From Homalodisca vitripennis (lineage: Eukaryota > Arthropoda > Insecta > Hemiptera > Cicadellidae), in contig NC_060207.1 of assembly GCF_021130785.1 (NCBI RefSeq), forward strand, positions 103,652,001 to 103,716,000: 64,000 bases of DNA, read 5' to 3'. Below are positions 11,876 through 24,359 of the stretch, piece after piece. A model generated the notes under the pieces. It worked only from the letters and a program-made list of their open reading frames with translations, did no database searches and was not told where the DNA came from. The number at the start of each line of letters is the position of its first letter. Position 1 is the stretch's first letter. The position numbers were made by a program, and so were the translations under genes.

Positions 11876-11965
11876 TGCTGTACTCACAGACAGGATTTGA
11901 ACCAGCGCTATCTCTAACCTCAGGTACATAGTCCAACGCCTTAGACTGTGCGGAATCCGGGTCTG
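11876..11965 (-). repeat. tRNA-Leu-like derived SINE head or tRNA pseudogene
   Basis: On the minus strand an A box within CAGTCTAAGGCGTTGG (about 11,934-11,949) and a B box GGTTCAAATCC (11,893-11,903) are spaced as in a tRNA. GTCTAAGGCG is the typical D-arm string of tRNA-Leu. Acceptor pairing is not preserved. The sequence continues downstream (toward lower coordinates) into a non-tRNA body, as in a SINE. Confidence 0.6.
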
Positions 11966-12585
11966 CCAACGATGATATATCAATTAAATATATTGTTCTA
12001 ATCCATACAATTTGTAATAAAACTGGGTAGAAGAAATTAATCCACTATACTAGATGAAGGAATAATAAAATATATAGTAAATAACGTAAAACCTAAATGT
12101 AAAATGTACATCTATAAATTTAAAAAGAAACACTCCAATAATCTACGTTGGCTTTTGGCTTCTAAGCAAAATGGAATTTTTGAGCTTCAAAAATCTCCAA
12201 TTATAATAAAATTTTTAAAGATAATTCATTCATCGTGAATCAATAGATCTATTTTTAATATTACCACATTCTACATGATAGTCTGAAATAGTAATCTATA
12301 GCACAAGTTGTCTTAATAATCACAGCTGTTGTACGGAAGCTATGTGGGACAGGAGGACATAACATCAGAGTAGAAAGCCTACAATGTAGACTACGATATC
12401 GTGAACCAGTGTAGTGTACAGAGTACACCGTGGGTCGAGCGGCGGTAGCGCACAATACATGTACAACAATTGCATATGCAGTGGCCATTCATACAGTGAA
12501 ATGGGAGCAGTAAATCGCTGGCAGTCGAGTTGTTTATAAATTGATCGAACCGAGGGGAGGGTTGGTAATTATCATACAAAACACA

Positions 12586-12587
<2 letters not shown>

Positions 12588-12624
<37 letters not shown>
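12588..12624. repeat. (AC)n microsatellite
   Basis: Run of AC units with one early AAC interruption. Confidence 0.95.
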
Positions 12625-12628
<4 letters not shown>

Positions 12629-13504
12629 GATGTTACCACTGTGATGCTATCATGAATACACCCTTGTATTAAAGCCTTTTCAATGAATAGTATTGTTAAA
12701 TCATCCAGACATTGACTACATATCAAAATGTAACGTCGCATTACATCCAAACACGAAGTACCACTGAAATGTAACAGGCTTTAATGGTATTAATGGTTAT
12801 GTTTTGTTGGATGAATTGTAATAGAATGAAGAGAGTACTTATCGGGAGACTATATTCAATATATAACCAAACATTTACTGTAAAACAACTTTGAATTACA
12901 CTTCGAATTACATTAAAGCTTTAAATGTCCGACCTGGATGAATTTATTTCTATTTCTTGCTGTCTTTTTTGATGACTGCTTTCCTTACTATACTCTTGCG
13001 GTGTTCACCTGAGGAAGGCGGCTGGTGTATTATGACACCCGTTGTTAGCGTACTCACACTAGTAGTTCGGTTACAGCAGAATATCGACGGCATTAAAACT
13101 TAATAATACAATGCACTAATAATACACAGGGTGTTGAGGAAATAGCGTTACAAACTCTGATGCTGATGGTTCTTCTAATTTAAAACCAAAAATGCCATAT
13201 AAATAAAGATGACAATTTGTTTTTTATATATAAATTATTATTTATAGAACTAGTAAAACTGCAGGTACCAAACTTGGCACATAGGTTATGAAAAATAATA
13301 AAAAATCCAGAAAAATAATAGTATTATTTGCTTTAATATTTAACAAAATAGCGTCTTTAATATTTTACAAATATTGCAATTTTTTATAAATGTACTAGTT
13401 TTTTTTACTTGACTTTAATGATTTTCAACAGGCGCGATTTTATTATTATTAAATCAAATCACGTTTTTGGCCAAAGAAGGAAAGAGCCCTTTCGAAATGT
13501 TATG

Positions 13505-13539
13505 GTGTTTACTAAACCGAGCACGGTTTTAGTAAACAC
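13505..13539. repeat. near-perfect hairpin next to mariner relic
   Basis: The arms GTGTTTACTAAACCG and CGGTTTTAGTAAACAC pair around a 4-base AGCA loop with one bulge. It lies about 100 bp upstream of the mariner coding relic. It may be collapsed terminal repeats or an unrelated MITE scrap. Confidence 0.7.
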
Positions 13540-13599
13540 ACCCGATTCGCTTGACACGAAAAATTTCTGAGGAGTTACGGAAAGGCACCGAGATTAACG

Positions 13600-14350
13600 T
13601 TGATACAGTCCCAATCACATTGAATATAATCGGCGCATAACTCATGTTTGAAATCATTGAGGGACGCAATATCAATTACGGGAGAGTACATCGATCGGAT
13701 CGTGACAGAAGACTTGGGTATATCACAAAGTGTTCGCTAGATGGGTTTCACATTTTTTATCGGAGGGTCATTATTGAAGGTTTTACAGCGGCTCTTTCGT
13801 TTGATCCCAATAAGAAGGTGCGATCTTTTGGGATCACATTGTTGCCTGTGATGACACATGGGTGCCATTACACAACTAAGTCGAAAAAGCGGGTATGAAA
13901 TGGAGAAAGAGCGGTGAGAAGGCACCGATGAAAGTAAAGACTGCTGATTATCTGAGAAAGCGATTCGGCTAGATAGACCATTGAAACAAAATTTTTAATA
14001 CCAAAGTGCTTTTAATGCTGATTTTCTTCACGATTATCGCAAAACTAATATAAAATATAATTTTGAAATACTGGAGGCCGCACTCATCATCACTCATCAC
14101 ACATCACTGTAGCAGCAGTCGACCGGAAGTGTACTTCTCATTTACGATTATATCAGGACTTATACGGCTAACACCATAAGGTAAAAGTTAGTTGCATTAG
14201 GATAATAAACAATGGAACATCCACGCTGTGACTTTTTATCTTTTTGAATCCCTCAAGGAAGCCTTTGGAGGCCAGCGTATGGAGGACAACGAAGCATTGG
14301 TATGGTCCAATGGCTAAGAGAAAGTTTTTACAGTGATGAAATAAAAGCTC
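13600..14350 (+). mobile_element. mariner-family transposase relic, frameshifted
   Basis: Several frames together spell a mariner transposase. EDLG followed in another frame by FARWVSH (about 13,705-13,750) matches the linker before the catalytic domain. DDTWV (13,850-13,864) is the first catalytic Asp block, followed by MKWRKSGEKAPMKVKT (about 13,893-13,942). CDF at 14,227-14,235 then YLFESLKEAFGGQR (about 14,237-14,278), and after a frameshift MVQWLRESFYSDEIK, form the third Asp block and C-terminus. The gap from first to third Asp is 381 nt, or 127 codons. That fits the mariner D-D-34-D spacing. The second Asp (HHDNAPAH-like block, expected near 14,125) is not recognisable. Multiple stops make it non-functional. 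I did not find convincing terminal inverted repeats. Confidence 0.75.
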
Positions 14351-14485
14351 CTAATTTGACGGGAGAAATTAATTGTAAGGGTAAGATAGTATGTATTTGC
14401 AGGTTTAGTCTAATAAAGGTTAAATAAAAATTAAGTCTTATACAATGTACAAATTAAATATTTTATACTATACACTATATATATA

Positions 14486-14712
<227 letters not shown>

Positions 14713-15371
14713 TTAAATTCGAAACAATTTTTATTGGATTTTTTATTCCCAATGCTTCCAGTTTCCGATTGAAAATTATATTCCAAGAATAAGCGTAACT
14801 AAAATTTATCTTCCATTACTTATATTTCCTAAATTTGTAATATTTGCTCAAAGGAATTCCATTATTTTGTAGATGTTCAAGACAATTTTCTGTTTTTTTT
14901 TTTACTTATTGGGATATTTGTAACCAATAAGGATCACTATGTTACATGTTTTTTATGTTATGTTTTCTAAAATGTTAAAATATTTAACATAGGAGCAGTA
15001 ACTATTATCTTTTTTCAATTATTGTTATTGTAATTATTGTACATTTTTGCTTGTATAATGATTTTTGTTTAGTTGCCTTATTCTATCCAACAAAAGCATG
15101 GATACGTACTTTTATTAATTTTAAATGACCACGCATTACAAGTCTAGTTAAATAATACTGTCACATAACTTAGGTCTTCGTTGCTTTATTAGCAGTTTCA
15201 CTACAGTTTCTCCCTCCTGTATAATTTATTTCCCCAAAAACACATGATACGCTAATGTTTAGTATTAAGCTAAACAAGGTAAACAAACGTGATATTTGTA
15301 ATCAAACATTAGTGGAACATTGAGTGTAATCGCGGTTACCTGGGAAGCTTCCAAATTAATGTGGCGCACTG

Positions 15372-15660
15372 ATTGCTGTGTTTAACTTTGCGTGATCGTC
15401 AACTCACCTAGTTGAGGTCATCTGCTGTATTGCTACAACGTTCGTGTAGAACACTCGCAGAAATCATAATTACATCACTGAGGGTCCATTGATATAACCG
15501 GTATGTTTTATTGCTGTATTTAACTTTACGTGATCGTCATCTCACCTAGTTGAGGTCATCTGCTGTATTGTTACAATGTTCGCGTGGAATACTGGCAGAA
15601 ATCATAGTTATATCACTGAGGTCCGTTGATATAACCGGTGTGTATTATTACTGTGTTTCC
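15372..15660. repeat. tandem duplication, about 138-bp unit, 2.1 copies
   Basis: The unit beginning ATTGCTGTGTTTAACTTT at 15,372 recurs at 15,510 with about 90% identity, and its first bases recur at 15,647. Each unit contains CACCTAGTTGAGGTCATC and a TTGATATAACCGG string. No function is apparent. Confidence 0.88.
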
Positions 15661-16143
15661 CTGGAATGTTTATTACAATTTTTATCGAATAAACGATATA
15701 TACTAAGTGTTGATTAGAAACTACCAATATTCCATTGTGTTGTACATTTAGTTTTCCCTGTAGAACTCAATAATTCTATTATAATAATTCCTCTAATTAA
15801 TTATTCAGTTATGGGCAATAATGATAAAATAGTGAAATACTACATGATAATACGGATATGCCTTGAGGACTTTATTTCATAACTGTTTAGGTTATTTATT
15901 ACTACTTAACCCGTAAAAAGCTTAGTTTCTATTTTAATTATCAAAATAATAGTGTATATACTCGGGATACTTAAAATGGGGGATCAAGATATGTTAGTGA
16001 ACATTGGCAAGTATTATTACTATAGATTGTGTTTTATTCCACGAATACAGATAGAAAATCTTTAAATCCTTAATTAAAATGTGTTAATTTTAAACTAGAA
16101 ACTTGTTTCTTTCACATATTCCTGTAGTACTCTTGTGCCACGG

Positions 16144-16290
16144 TATTACAGTAGAGAGGGCCACTAATCATGAAGACGGCGGCGACTGGTTACTGTAATA
16201 AAACACGATTTATGGCCCGCGAATGTATAGATGTAAATGATACCACGTGATCGGCACGTGGCGGTTCGAGAGGGCGGGGTGGACTCACCG
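16144..16290. promoter_or_regulatory. GC-rich patch with two CACGTG E-boxes and an inverted repeat
   Basis: Two perfect CACGTG palindromes (16,244-16,249 and 16,255-16,260) are 11 bp apart, one helical turn. A perfect 10-bp inverted repeat TATTACAGTA / TACTGTAATA lies at 16,144-16,153 and 16,191-16,200. GGGCGGGG follows at about 16,274-16,281. In AT-rich intronic DNA this resembles an enhancer bound by bHLH factors. That is inference only. Confidence 0.35.
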
Positions 16291-18744
16291 CCCGAACTAC
16301 AATAGAAAGCTTGGAGAACTCGTTGCACGATTTCCATTGTATTTTGTTTTCACTGTAGCCTTTAGGCGAAATCATGGAGTAGTATTTTCAGCACTTATCA
16401 TCCCATTATTTTCACAATCAGTTTAAGTACCGTATTATTTAAAAAGTTAGTGAGGGAAAAGGATTAGTTGTTGACAGTTAACTGAAATGGACTGATACTG
16501 ACACAAGTATTTAAGGGGATTTCGTATTAAAATCTGAACGTATAATTAGTTTATCCCAATTAAATTTGTGTAATATTCCAGTAAATAACAGTGAAAAATA
16601 TGGAAAAAAGTATCCTTTCAAATATTGGTGGACGTTTTATCAGTTCAGATAGTCCTAGAAAATATGCCGCGCTGTTAGGTTTCCATAGTCATACAAGTAA
16701 CAAATCAAAATTGTTTATAATAATTACTTAAATTTTTAATTAAATAGTTATATTATGTTAGTGCCAATTTCGTATTTAATAACCCTAACTAATACAATTT
16801 TATTCGTGGTACATTGTAATATTTGTTTTTATAAAACGACTTTTAAGCAGAATTTATAATTTGGGGAGGGGGGCTTAAAGTTACAAAAAATTAAAGGTAA
16901 AAAACATCTGTAAGGTTTCACGTGCTAAGTTTTACCATAGTTATACAGTGATAGTTGCCCTCAAATTGTGTATTATTTTAAATTAAAAGTTCAACTGTTT
17001 GTTACTTATCCAATAACATTTGAGAAACATTCATTTAGTGATACATAAAAACCACACGGTGAGATTATAACGTAAAAAAAACTATTTAAAAGTGTCACCT
17101 TATTAACCGAACCCTCCTGCTTGTCACCATTAGTGAATATATTTCATCCTTAATGTAGGTAGTACTGATATGAAATATAAGAGGTAGAAACAGTAATAGA
17201 AATAGTTCTAGATGCTTCAAATACGCAAAGTGTAGTACTGTTGGAGGAAATCACATGTCAAAAATGGATTAGATAAAAAAAATAGACCAATTTAAATTCC
17301 ATTTAAATTCCTGCTAATTGATATACGAACGTACAGAGTGTAGAAGATTGCGTGAATTCATGAACGTTTACCTTTACAAGTAATGTATATATCTTTCTCT
17401 TATTTTGGAAAGTTTTGACAATTGAGGAAAAACTTTCGTTGATAGAAACGTCGAGAAGATTAATTTGCACGATTCTGCATGATCAAGTGGTTTACCAACA
17501 GGTTATAAGGTAGTCTGTACTTATTATCTAAGTTTTCCTATTTCTAATTGCTAACACAAAATCTTGATTTATTCCTGCTTGTGGAGAGAAATACAAATGT
17601 AGAAATAAACCCGATTTCGTTGAAAAAAGTGAAGTAAATTTAATCCTATATATACGGGTGGAAATATTTCTTTCAATGACCTTTATTTTAAATATACTAA
17701 CACAAACTACTTTTTCTAGTGGCTTGCTTAACAAAATGGTGGAAATCGAAAATTATCGCCTACTAGTACAGCAATTCTTATGTAAACTGCAAGCTGATTG
17801 ATTATAATTGGCCACTTAAGTAAATTCAATGTTGAAATGTATTTACATTTGTGGTATAATATAAAGTTAAGTGTTTCTTAAACGATAATTTTGGAAAATG
17901 TATTTTACTGGTAATATATTTAAGCTACAACTTCCGTATAAAGCTATTCACTTGTAACACATTGGTCTTGATAGATTGTAGGCTACACAGCCTGTAACCG
18001 TATTGGGTACATTCATTCTACAATGGAGACCATCAGAAAGAATACTGCTTAAAAAGTAAATTAGGATAGACACACTCTCGAGTGTCTTATATTTTCTATT
18101 AAAAGAAGCCCGAGGGGATAATTCAAATAAATGTAAAACATTGTTAGGTGTTGTCCCTTAAAACACTCCTTACCGCTATATTAGTTTCTTACTCTCAAAA
18201 TGTGGCTAGGGCTTTAATCATAACCAAAATAAAATAAACAATCCAAATAAGTTAGTGAAAAATATAAAAATTAACAATAACATCGGATTTTAAAAGAAAA
18301 TAAAACAGCATTGTTACCCCGGACATTCGCTATAATATTTTACTAATGTACATATTGTTATATAGAAAGTCTAAAATGAAAAAAAGAATTTAACAAGGCA
18401 TGTTCTATAATTGCATGCGTAAGCTGACATGAAGTAATTTTATAAACTATAAATAAAAAATAATGACATTTCCTTATTGTAAAGTTTAGACAGTAGTAGT
18501 AAAATACTACAAACAATGTATTTTCTTTATACTCTCGACGAGCCAGAAGATGTTGGCTGTTGTATGTATGCAGCCTCTTTAATACAACATTCTTATATAA
18601 AAATTATGGGGAATGATTTTCGAAAACGTCAGGTCTCTTCTCCCAACTTAGCGATAGTATTTTATCCATACCACATAATTGATTTTCCTGCAGTATTTCA
18701 TCAATTACTACAAATATTGTAAATAAGGACAAAAAAAAATGTGT

Positions 18745-18826
18745 CTATCTGTCAATGCGTCGGATTTCACGATATCTTGAGAACCATTATAGGTAGAGAA
18801 ATAAAATGTGCATATAATTATGGCAC

Positions 18827-18878
<52 letters not shown>
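18745..18878 (+). repeat. dispersed repeat copy ('TCTCGAGAAC' family) ending in (TA)n
   Basis: TCTATCTGTCAATGCG then CACGATATCTTGAGAACC resembles segments at 41.8 kb and 42.2 kb. A 48-bp TA run (18,831-18,878) ends this copy. Probably an old transposon fragment of unidentified class. Confidence 0.5.
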
Positions 18879-18882
<4 letters not shown>

Positions 18883-20431
18883 TTTTTTCTTAAATATAGT
18901 ATTTGTACATCTTTGGGAAATAATTGGTTATGTCTTGATTGACGTGTAATAATGTAAATATTGATAAAAAAGATTTGAAGTTACCTGATAAAACAATTAC
19001 AATTTAAAGTCCAAGAACACATAAGAGATTTATGAACATTTGTGTACAAAACTGATATAAATGTGTCATGATACGCGTTATAAAGTAGGATTTCTGTCCT
19101 AACAACTTAGGTATTTAAGATTTATCAAGTACAATGTGGTTTAATACAATTTTTTAAGCAAAGCAATAAAAATGTTATTTTATATTTAAAATTTCCTAAA
19201 CCAACTTACAGAAGATTTGTATACTTTTTATTTATTTTCCGTTCATTTCACATAGTTTAATTTTCTTTACAAATTAAAGTCGGTTCATAACACCTATGAT
19301 TTGTTATGAGACCACTACATTTGTTCTGGCCATGCGATGAACAACTCTTTATATTTTTCTCTCTTATAACTTGTAAACATTAGTGCTGTTAATTTTAATT
19401 AAGCATTTTCAGTTACACACTTTAGTATAAGTTGCGTGTGTAATAATAAAAGTAAGGTCAATTTAGCTGGCCTAGATATACAGGGTTGTGTAGACTATGG
19501 TATACTGTAAGTTGTAAATTTGGTGTTTCATAAATCAAGTATTTTTGTTATTAAAGATAAAACACCATATCATTTCTCTAAATATTTCACAACTAAGAAT
19601 CATAAGAAATATAATAAGAATCAATAAGAAATCTTATTCACTTTAATTTATAATTAGTTGCAGTAGCAAAACAGACAAAATTAAACTATTGGAAATGGAC
19701 ATTTTCCAGTTATGATACTCACCAACTGTTACTGTAAAGGTGATATATTAATGTAAGAGGTAATTATCGAGTTATCTACTGTGTTAAATAGTGTACTTTC
19801 ATTATTATTCTTATTTTTGTTGTAAAATTTGATGTAGATCCAAGTGCCAGTTTAATATTAACAAATGCAATGATAAGAGCATTGTAAATATCATGCACTT
19901 CCTTCATAATAATCTATCTTTAAGGTCCGCATTTTTGTTTAGCTTTTACTTATTTAAATCTTACTATTTTTTACTGAAATTTGAAATGTTTTAAATATAA
20001 ATTTATGCATACCAATTTAACACACTCAATATGTATAACAGGTTTTCTGTCACTTTCTTATATCTGTGAATAAAAAGAAACTAAACGAACCTTTTAAAAG
20101 TAAGGTTATGTACTTTATAGGTGAAAATTACCTACAAAAAAGACAAAAGACGCAATATAACTAAACCTGTTTACAACTGTGGTAAATAACATAATGTTAT
20201 TGTACTATTTTATGGTTTTGCAAATCTAAATTTTATTTAACAATATAGAAGTATTGTAACGTTTCTGATATTTGCAATGAAATCTCTTGGTTAGATATAC
20301 TTAAAGACATTTATTAAAATCTCCAATTGCATAATATTGCATTTTACACTTAATGCTATTTAAAACCCATCCCAAATATGATGGTTACTACTATACAGAC
20401 ATTGGACATGATTATTCTTAGCTAATGGTAC

Positions 20432-20439
<8 letters not shown>

Positions 20440-20489
<50 letters not shown>

Positions 20490-20851
20490 ATATATATTCT
20501 CATAGAGCAGTTTTAAAACAAAACTACAATTATTGACTATACAATATTTCGTTTTAATTGCAACTTTCTCAAGTACACTGTATAAACGTACACTGAATAA
20601 AATAAACAAAAGAAGAAACACCTGATAACTAACTTTTTAAATGTAAATAACAATTTTGACATTCAAACAAGTTTGGATTAGTTGTTGATTTAAAAAATCA
20701 ATAACATAATATAATATAATTTTGAATTTAGCTAAATTTGTAGATCAGAATCTAAGTATTCAAGTGGAATACAATAATTTTGCGAATGTTAAGTCCGTGT
20801 GTTTGTTTCGATTTTAATATAAGGTGGTGTGCAAATTCATTATTCCCTAGT

Positions 20852-20898
<47 letters not shown>
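20440..20898. repeat. two (TA)n arrays
   Basis: TA runs lie at 20,440-20,483 and 20,857-20,898. The first is bracketed by AGTT and AACT, forming a palindrome. Confidence 0.9.
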
Positions 20899-20905
<7 letters not shown>

Positions 20906-21881
20906 TTATTTTAATTTAGGTTTGAATATATTATATATCATGATTGATATTTCTGTCGGAATACTTAGTTCATTTTGTAATAAATTGTTAAAATCCTGTA
21001 TTTTACAGAAATGTATGTTATTCTTCATACTAAAATATAATTTAAAATTAATATTTGAAAATTGTATCCTTTTATCAAAGTGTTAGAACCATGAACTGTC
21101 TCATACATTAATTTCAATATATATCCCGCAATTAATAATTGATTTTAAATAATCATTATATATAAAACCAGGAAAAGTAGTTACATTTTTCTTAAAAAAA
21201 ATCTTAATTAATCTATACAAGAAGGCGATGATTCTCCATTAAGACTTTCTATCCAAATAAAATTATATACGCATATTTTAATCAAATTATTGCTTTTGGT
21301 TACGGTAGGATTAACAAATCAAAAGTTTGTACTCTTAAAATATTGTACGTTTGTGGAGCAATTTCGTTACAGAGTAAAAAGTCTTTAATAGTTATTTGAT
21401 ACAAACTGTTATCTGTAACATTAAAACTTTATGGAATACACACTGTTTCACTCAAATTAACTAATAATGCAATGATATAATATTAGAGGTTTGTCACTTT
21501 AGTTTTTAAAAATAGTACTTTTTTATAAAAACAATTTTACTCGTGCTAAAAGACTTTAGTAATTTGCAATTGATTTTACTTTAGTAAAATAATCGAGCTT
21601 ACTATACATTTTGTTTAAATGACGTGTGTTTAATTTAGACTAACTAATTGTATTATAACATTTAGATTCAACAGTTGTAACAATTTCGGTATTCATTTTT
21701 TATTAGTGAACAAACTTTAAAGTGCTATTGTTTCTAAAATTGTATTTTAATATCACTGACATCATGAAAAATAATAAAATAAACTTTTACCAACCATTTT
21801 TGAAACGTTAGACTTGACACGGTTCATTTATCGTCGAGGAAACAGACAAAGGTCATATTATAACTAGTGGAATTAACTCAC

Positions 21882-21935
21882 CCCAGCAAGTAAACACAGC
21901 ACGTAAAACAAGTAAGTAAACATAGAGGTATACAT
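21882..21935 (-). CDS. signal-peptide exon (exon 1 coding part) of the secreted-protein gene
   Basis: Minus strand: ATG at 21,935 opens 18 codons, MYTSMFTYLFYVLCLLAG, and then an exact GTGAGT donor (21,876-21,881) at a codon boundary. The sequence is a textbook signal peptide: short polar start, hydrophobic core LFYVLCLL, small residues AG at the end. The phase-0 end matches the phase-0 start of the six-cysteine exon at 1,927-2,236. The splice would read LAG-IGAST, with plausible signal peptidase sites. Upstream is a CpG-rich island on the same strand. A pyrimidine-rich CTGCAG directly precedes the ATG, so a 5'UTR splice is conceivable, but the nearest donor-like CAG|GTAC is only about 43 bp away and too close. 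An upstream mini-ORF (MESL, about 22,010) precedes it. The link to exon 2 is inference. Confidence 0.6.
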
Positions 21936-22350
21936 CTGCAGCATACAAAGAGGAGTGAGGTGATAAGGACGAGGTTGTACCTGGAAGTGCGTGTTCACAG
22001 AGACTCCATGGTTCCGGCGCGACACGACTCTCACACGGCCCGGCGGAAGTCCCGGAGCAAGTGGTCTATACCGCCTGGCTAATCACCTCCTAATTAAATT
22101 TACTTTTCGGCAATAGATATTTGCTCCCTCCAGGGAGCGACTGTGTGCCCTAGGGGTACGGGTATAGGGCCGCATTTCGCGTGGCACGTCGGGGATGAGT
22201 CGCTCGCCATTTCGACGCGCGGCACCGCGACGCCCCATTGGCCGACCGTGGGCATGCGCCGCCGCCCGGGGATGACACCACCCCCTTCCCCACCCCCCAA
22301 TCACACATATCTGTCAGGATCAGAGAGGACCGCCGCGCCGCTCGCTGTAC
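21936..22350 (-). promoter_or_regulatory. CpG-rich island, probable promoter and 5'UTR of the secreted-protein gene
   Basis: About 400 bp with dense CpG stand out sharply from AT-rich flanks. On the plus strand they include CCCATTGGCCGA (CCAAT box in reverse), GGGCATGCGCCG (close to an NRF1 site), C-rich Sp1/KLF-like runs (22,270-22,300) and a GCTCCCTCCAGGGAGC hairpin (about 22,123-22,138). The minus-strand signal-peptide ATG lies immediately downstream. Frames across the island on both strands are open mostly because of high GC and I do not call them genes. The island could also serve a divergent plus-strand transcript. Confidence 0.5.
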
Positions 22351-23440
22351 TGTCTACACTAATATACGTAGATCGATCCTCAGCGACACTGTTACTCACT
22401 GACAGAGTTTTTGTTTATTGCTTTATTCCAAGTTCAACGAAAATCCTAACAAGCAATCGATAATTTGTCTTCTTAAAACTATATTTTATAGTGAGAGTTT
22501 TGGAAAATAGTAATCATTGCAATCAGAACGGTATTCCTACGGGATGAAACAAATATTATTTAACCTGATGTATGAATAGAGTAATTGAATGAGTAAAATG
22601 TATCAAGAATACATTCAATAGTAAAAGAATAAACATAATTGTCCTCTAAATTGTATTGTTAAAGGGCTTAGTTATAAAAAGATTTCCTTGCGCTCTGTAA
22701 CTTGTGCCACGTTATATTTGACACAACGAACTCTGTAAACACAATGAATATTTAAACATATAATTTATATTATAATACTAATTGGCCAAAAGAAAGCTGA
22801 ATATATTTAAATTGAGATGTTTATGAACTTAAGTTAAACGCAAATGCAAAATCATGGTTGTCAAAGAACGTTCACAAGGTCTTACGATATTATTGGTAAT
22901 GAATGTACTTCAATAAGACAGAGTTATGTTGTGCTTGGTAGTGAGGCCTACTACGTGATAACTCTATTTGACCTTGCAAATTGTGCTGTTTTAGATAAAA
23001 TTTAATCCCATAAAACTTTACACAGTAACAAATTCGCTTCCAAAACTAAAACTATCTGACTCTGTTATACCACATTAAACAGTGTACCGAGTAGGGACCA
23101 AGTGTTAAAAGATTACTTTTGGAATACATGTTTCCAAAAGGATTATTCATACAGTTAATTTTGAAACGTGATAACTAATTTTCACACATACATGCCACTA
23201 AAATAACTTTAGCTTTTAATTTTCGGCTCATTATATCAATGGAATACATTAAATAAAATTGTATGTAATAATTATACATAATGTATAAATTTTACAATGT
23301 CTAAAGAAAAATAATGAGTAAACTTAGCAAAACGAGAGTACCGAATGAAGGAATAATAATAATTACAGATTTTAAAATAGTGTGCAAATATGTATTCCAA
23401 GTCAATACTCATTATCTCTTTAAATCATTGAAACTGTTAT
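22351..23440. other. AT-rich, nothing recognised
   Basis: No coding, repeat or structural signal was seen in this stretch upstream of the CpG island. Confidence 0.5.
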
Positions 23441-23459
23441 ACTTTTAGTTAATTATACT

Positions 23460-23605
23460 TTTATTATGTTGTAAAAGCCTACTTGGTGTAGGCAGTTTTA
23501 ATTTAATAGCGCCTGGATCCGCAATCTTGTAGCTGCACTCATTTTGCCTGGCCAAGTTTATGTAGGCGCAACGTGGACAAATGTTCCACTCTGTTTCTAC
23601 AGTGT
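23460..23605 (-). pseudogene. possible RanBP2-type zinc-finger fragment, degenerate
   Basis: The minus-strand frame reads TEWNICPRCAYINLARQNEC (about 23,534-23,594). This fits the RanBP2/ZRANB2 finger pattern W-x-x-C-x2-C, then N, then AR, then C. The fourth zinc ligand is missing: the family has CxxC, here CSYK. The preceding bases CTAACACTGTAG could be a branch point and acceptor, but the pyrimidine tract is weak. No donor was found after it. It may be a lone exon of an unknown gene, a retropseudogene fragment or chance. Confidence 0.3.
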
Positions 23606-24359
23606 TAGTATGCTCTCTCTTGTTAGTTTTCAACCTGTTGCAGATAGGCAAAACAAAAAATGTTTTTTGAATACCTCCTGAGAGGAGCTGCGGCCGCTCC
23701 TAAAACTTAAAATTGTAATCTTTCTCCTTTGGGACACAATTTTTTTTTAAAGGGGACATAAATCAACATTTTTGGTGGAAATCTTATTGAACATTTTTAA
23801 GTATTTCAAATTGAAATTAATACGGAAAACTGTGCAACAAGTTCATTTTTTCAATTAAAAGCAACTTAAAAATACAGTTTCTAATCTTAAAACCCTTAAG
23901 AATTTCCTCCCGCATGTTAAAGAGTAAAACTGTAAGATCCATTGAATCTCATTAACAAATAAAATGGGAAGTTTCAAATATCAAGAACAATTTTTATTAC
24001 CAGAAAAAAACTTTTTAATTACTCCAATACTCCAAGTTTAAAAATTAAAATGTAATGTTAAAACTCCGTTAAGAATCCAAGAGAGAGTTTATGCTTTGTT
24101 GCTTACAAACCTAATTTCTCTTACTGTCATTTGTTGTACTGCATCGATGTTTACCAGAACCAAACAATTTATACTTTCAGATCCATTTTGATACAATCCA
24201 TACGTTATTTTCCCGACAACCACTACACAAATTATATGTGTGCAAAAATAAAGCACAATTATGCACAAGATTTCTATTAGTTTCTGTTTACTAAAAGAAC
24301 GCAACCGTGCGTGTATGTCACGGGCAATAAGAGAGTTACAATTGGATTAAAATAAATAG

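Noticed and set aside
13006..13060. CACCTGAGGAAGG string as another hammerhead-like or PLE end
   Set aside because: No GAAA follows the hairpin at the right place.
22083..22463. Overlapping open frames on both strands in the CpG island
   Set aside because: High GC removes stops; products are Pro/Arg/Gly-rich without domains, and the region reads better as a promoter.
24089..24304. Minus-strand hydrophobic frame resembling a signal or membrane segment
   Set aside because: It does not start with ATG in the sequence, lies in AT-rich DNA and has no supporting splice sites.
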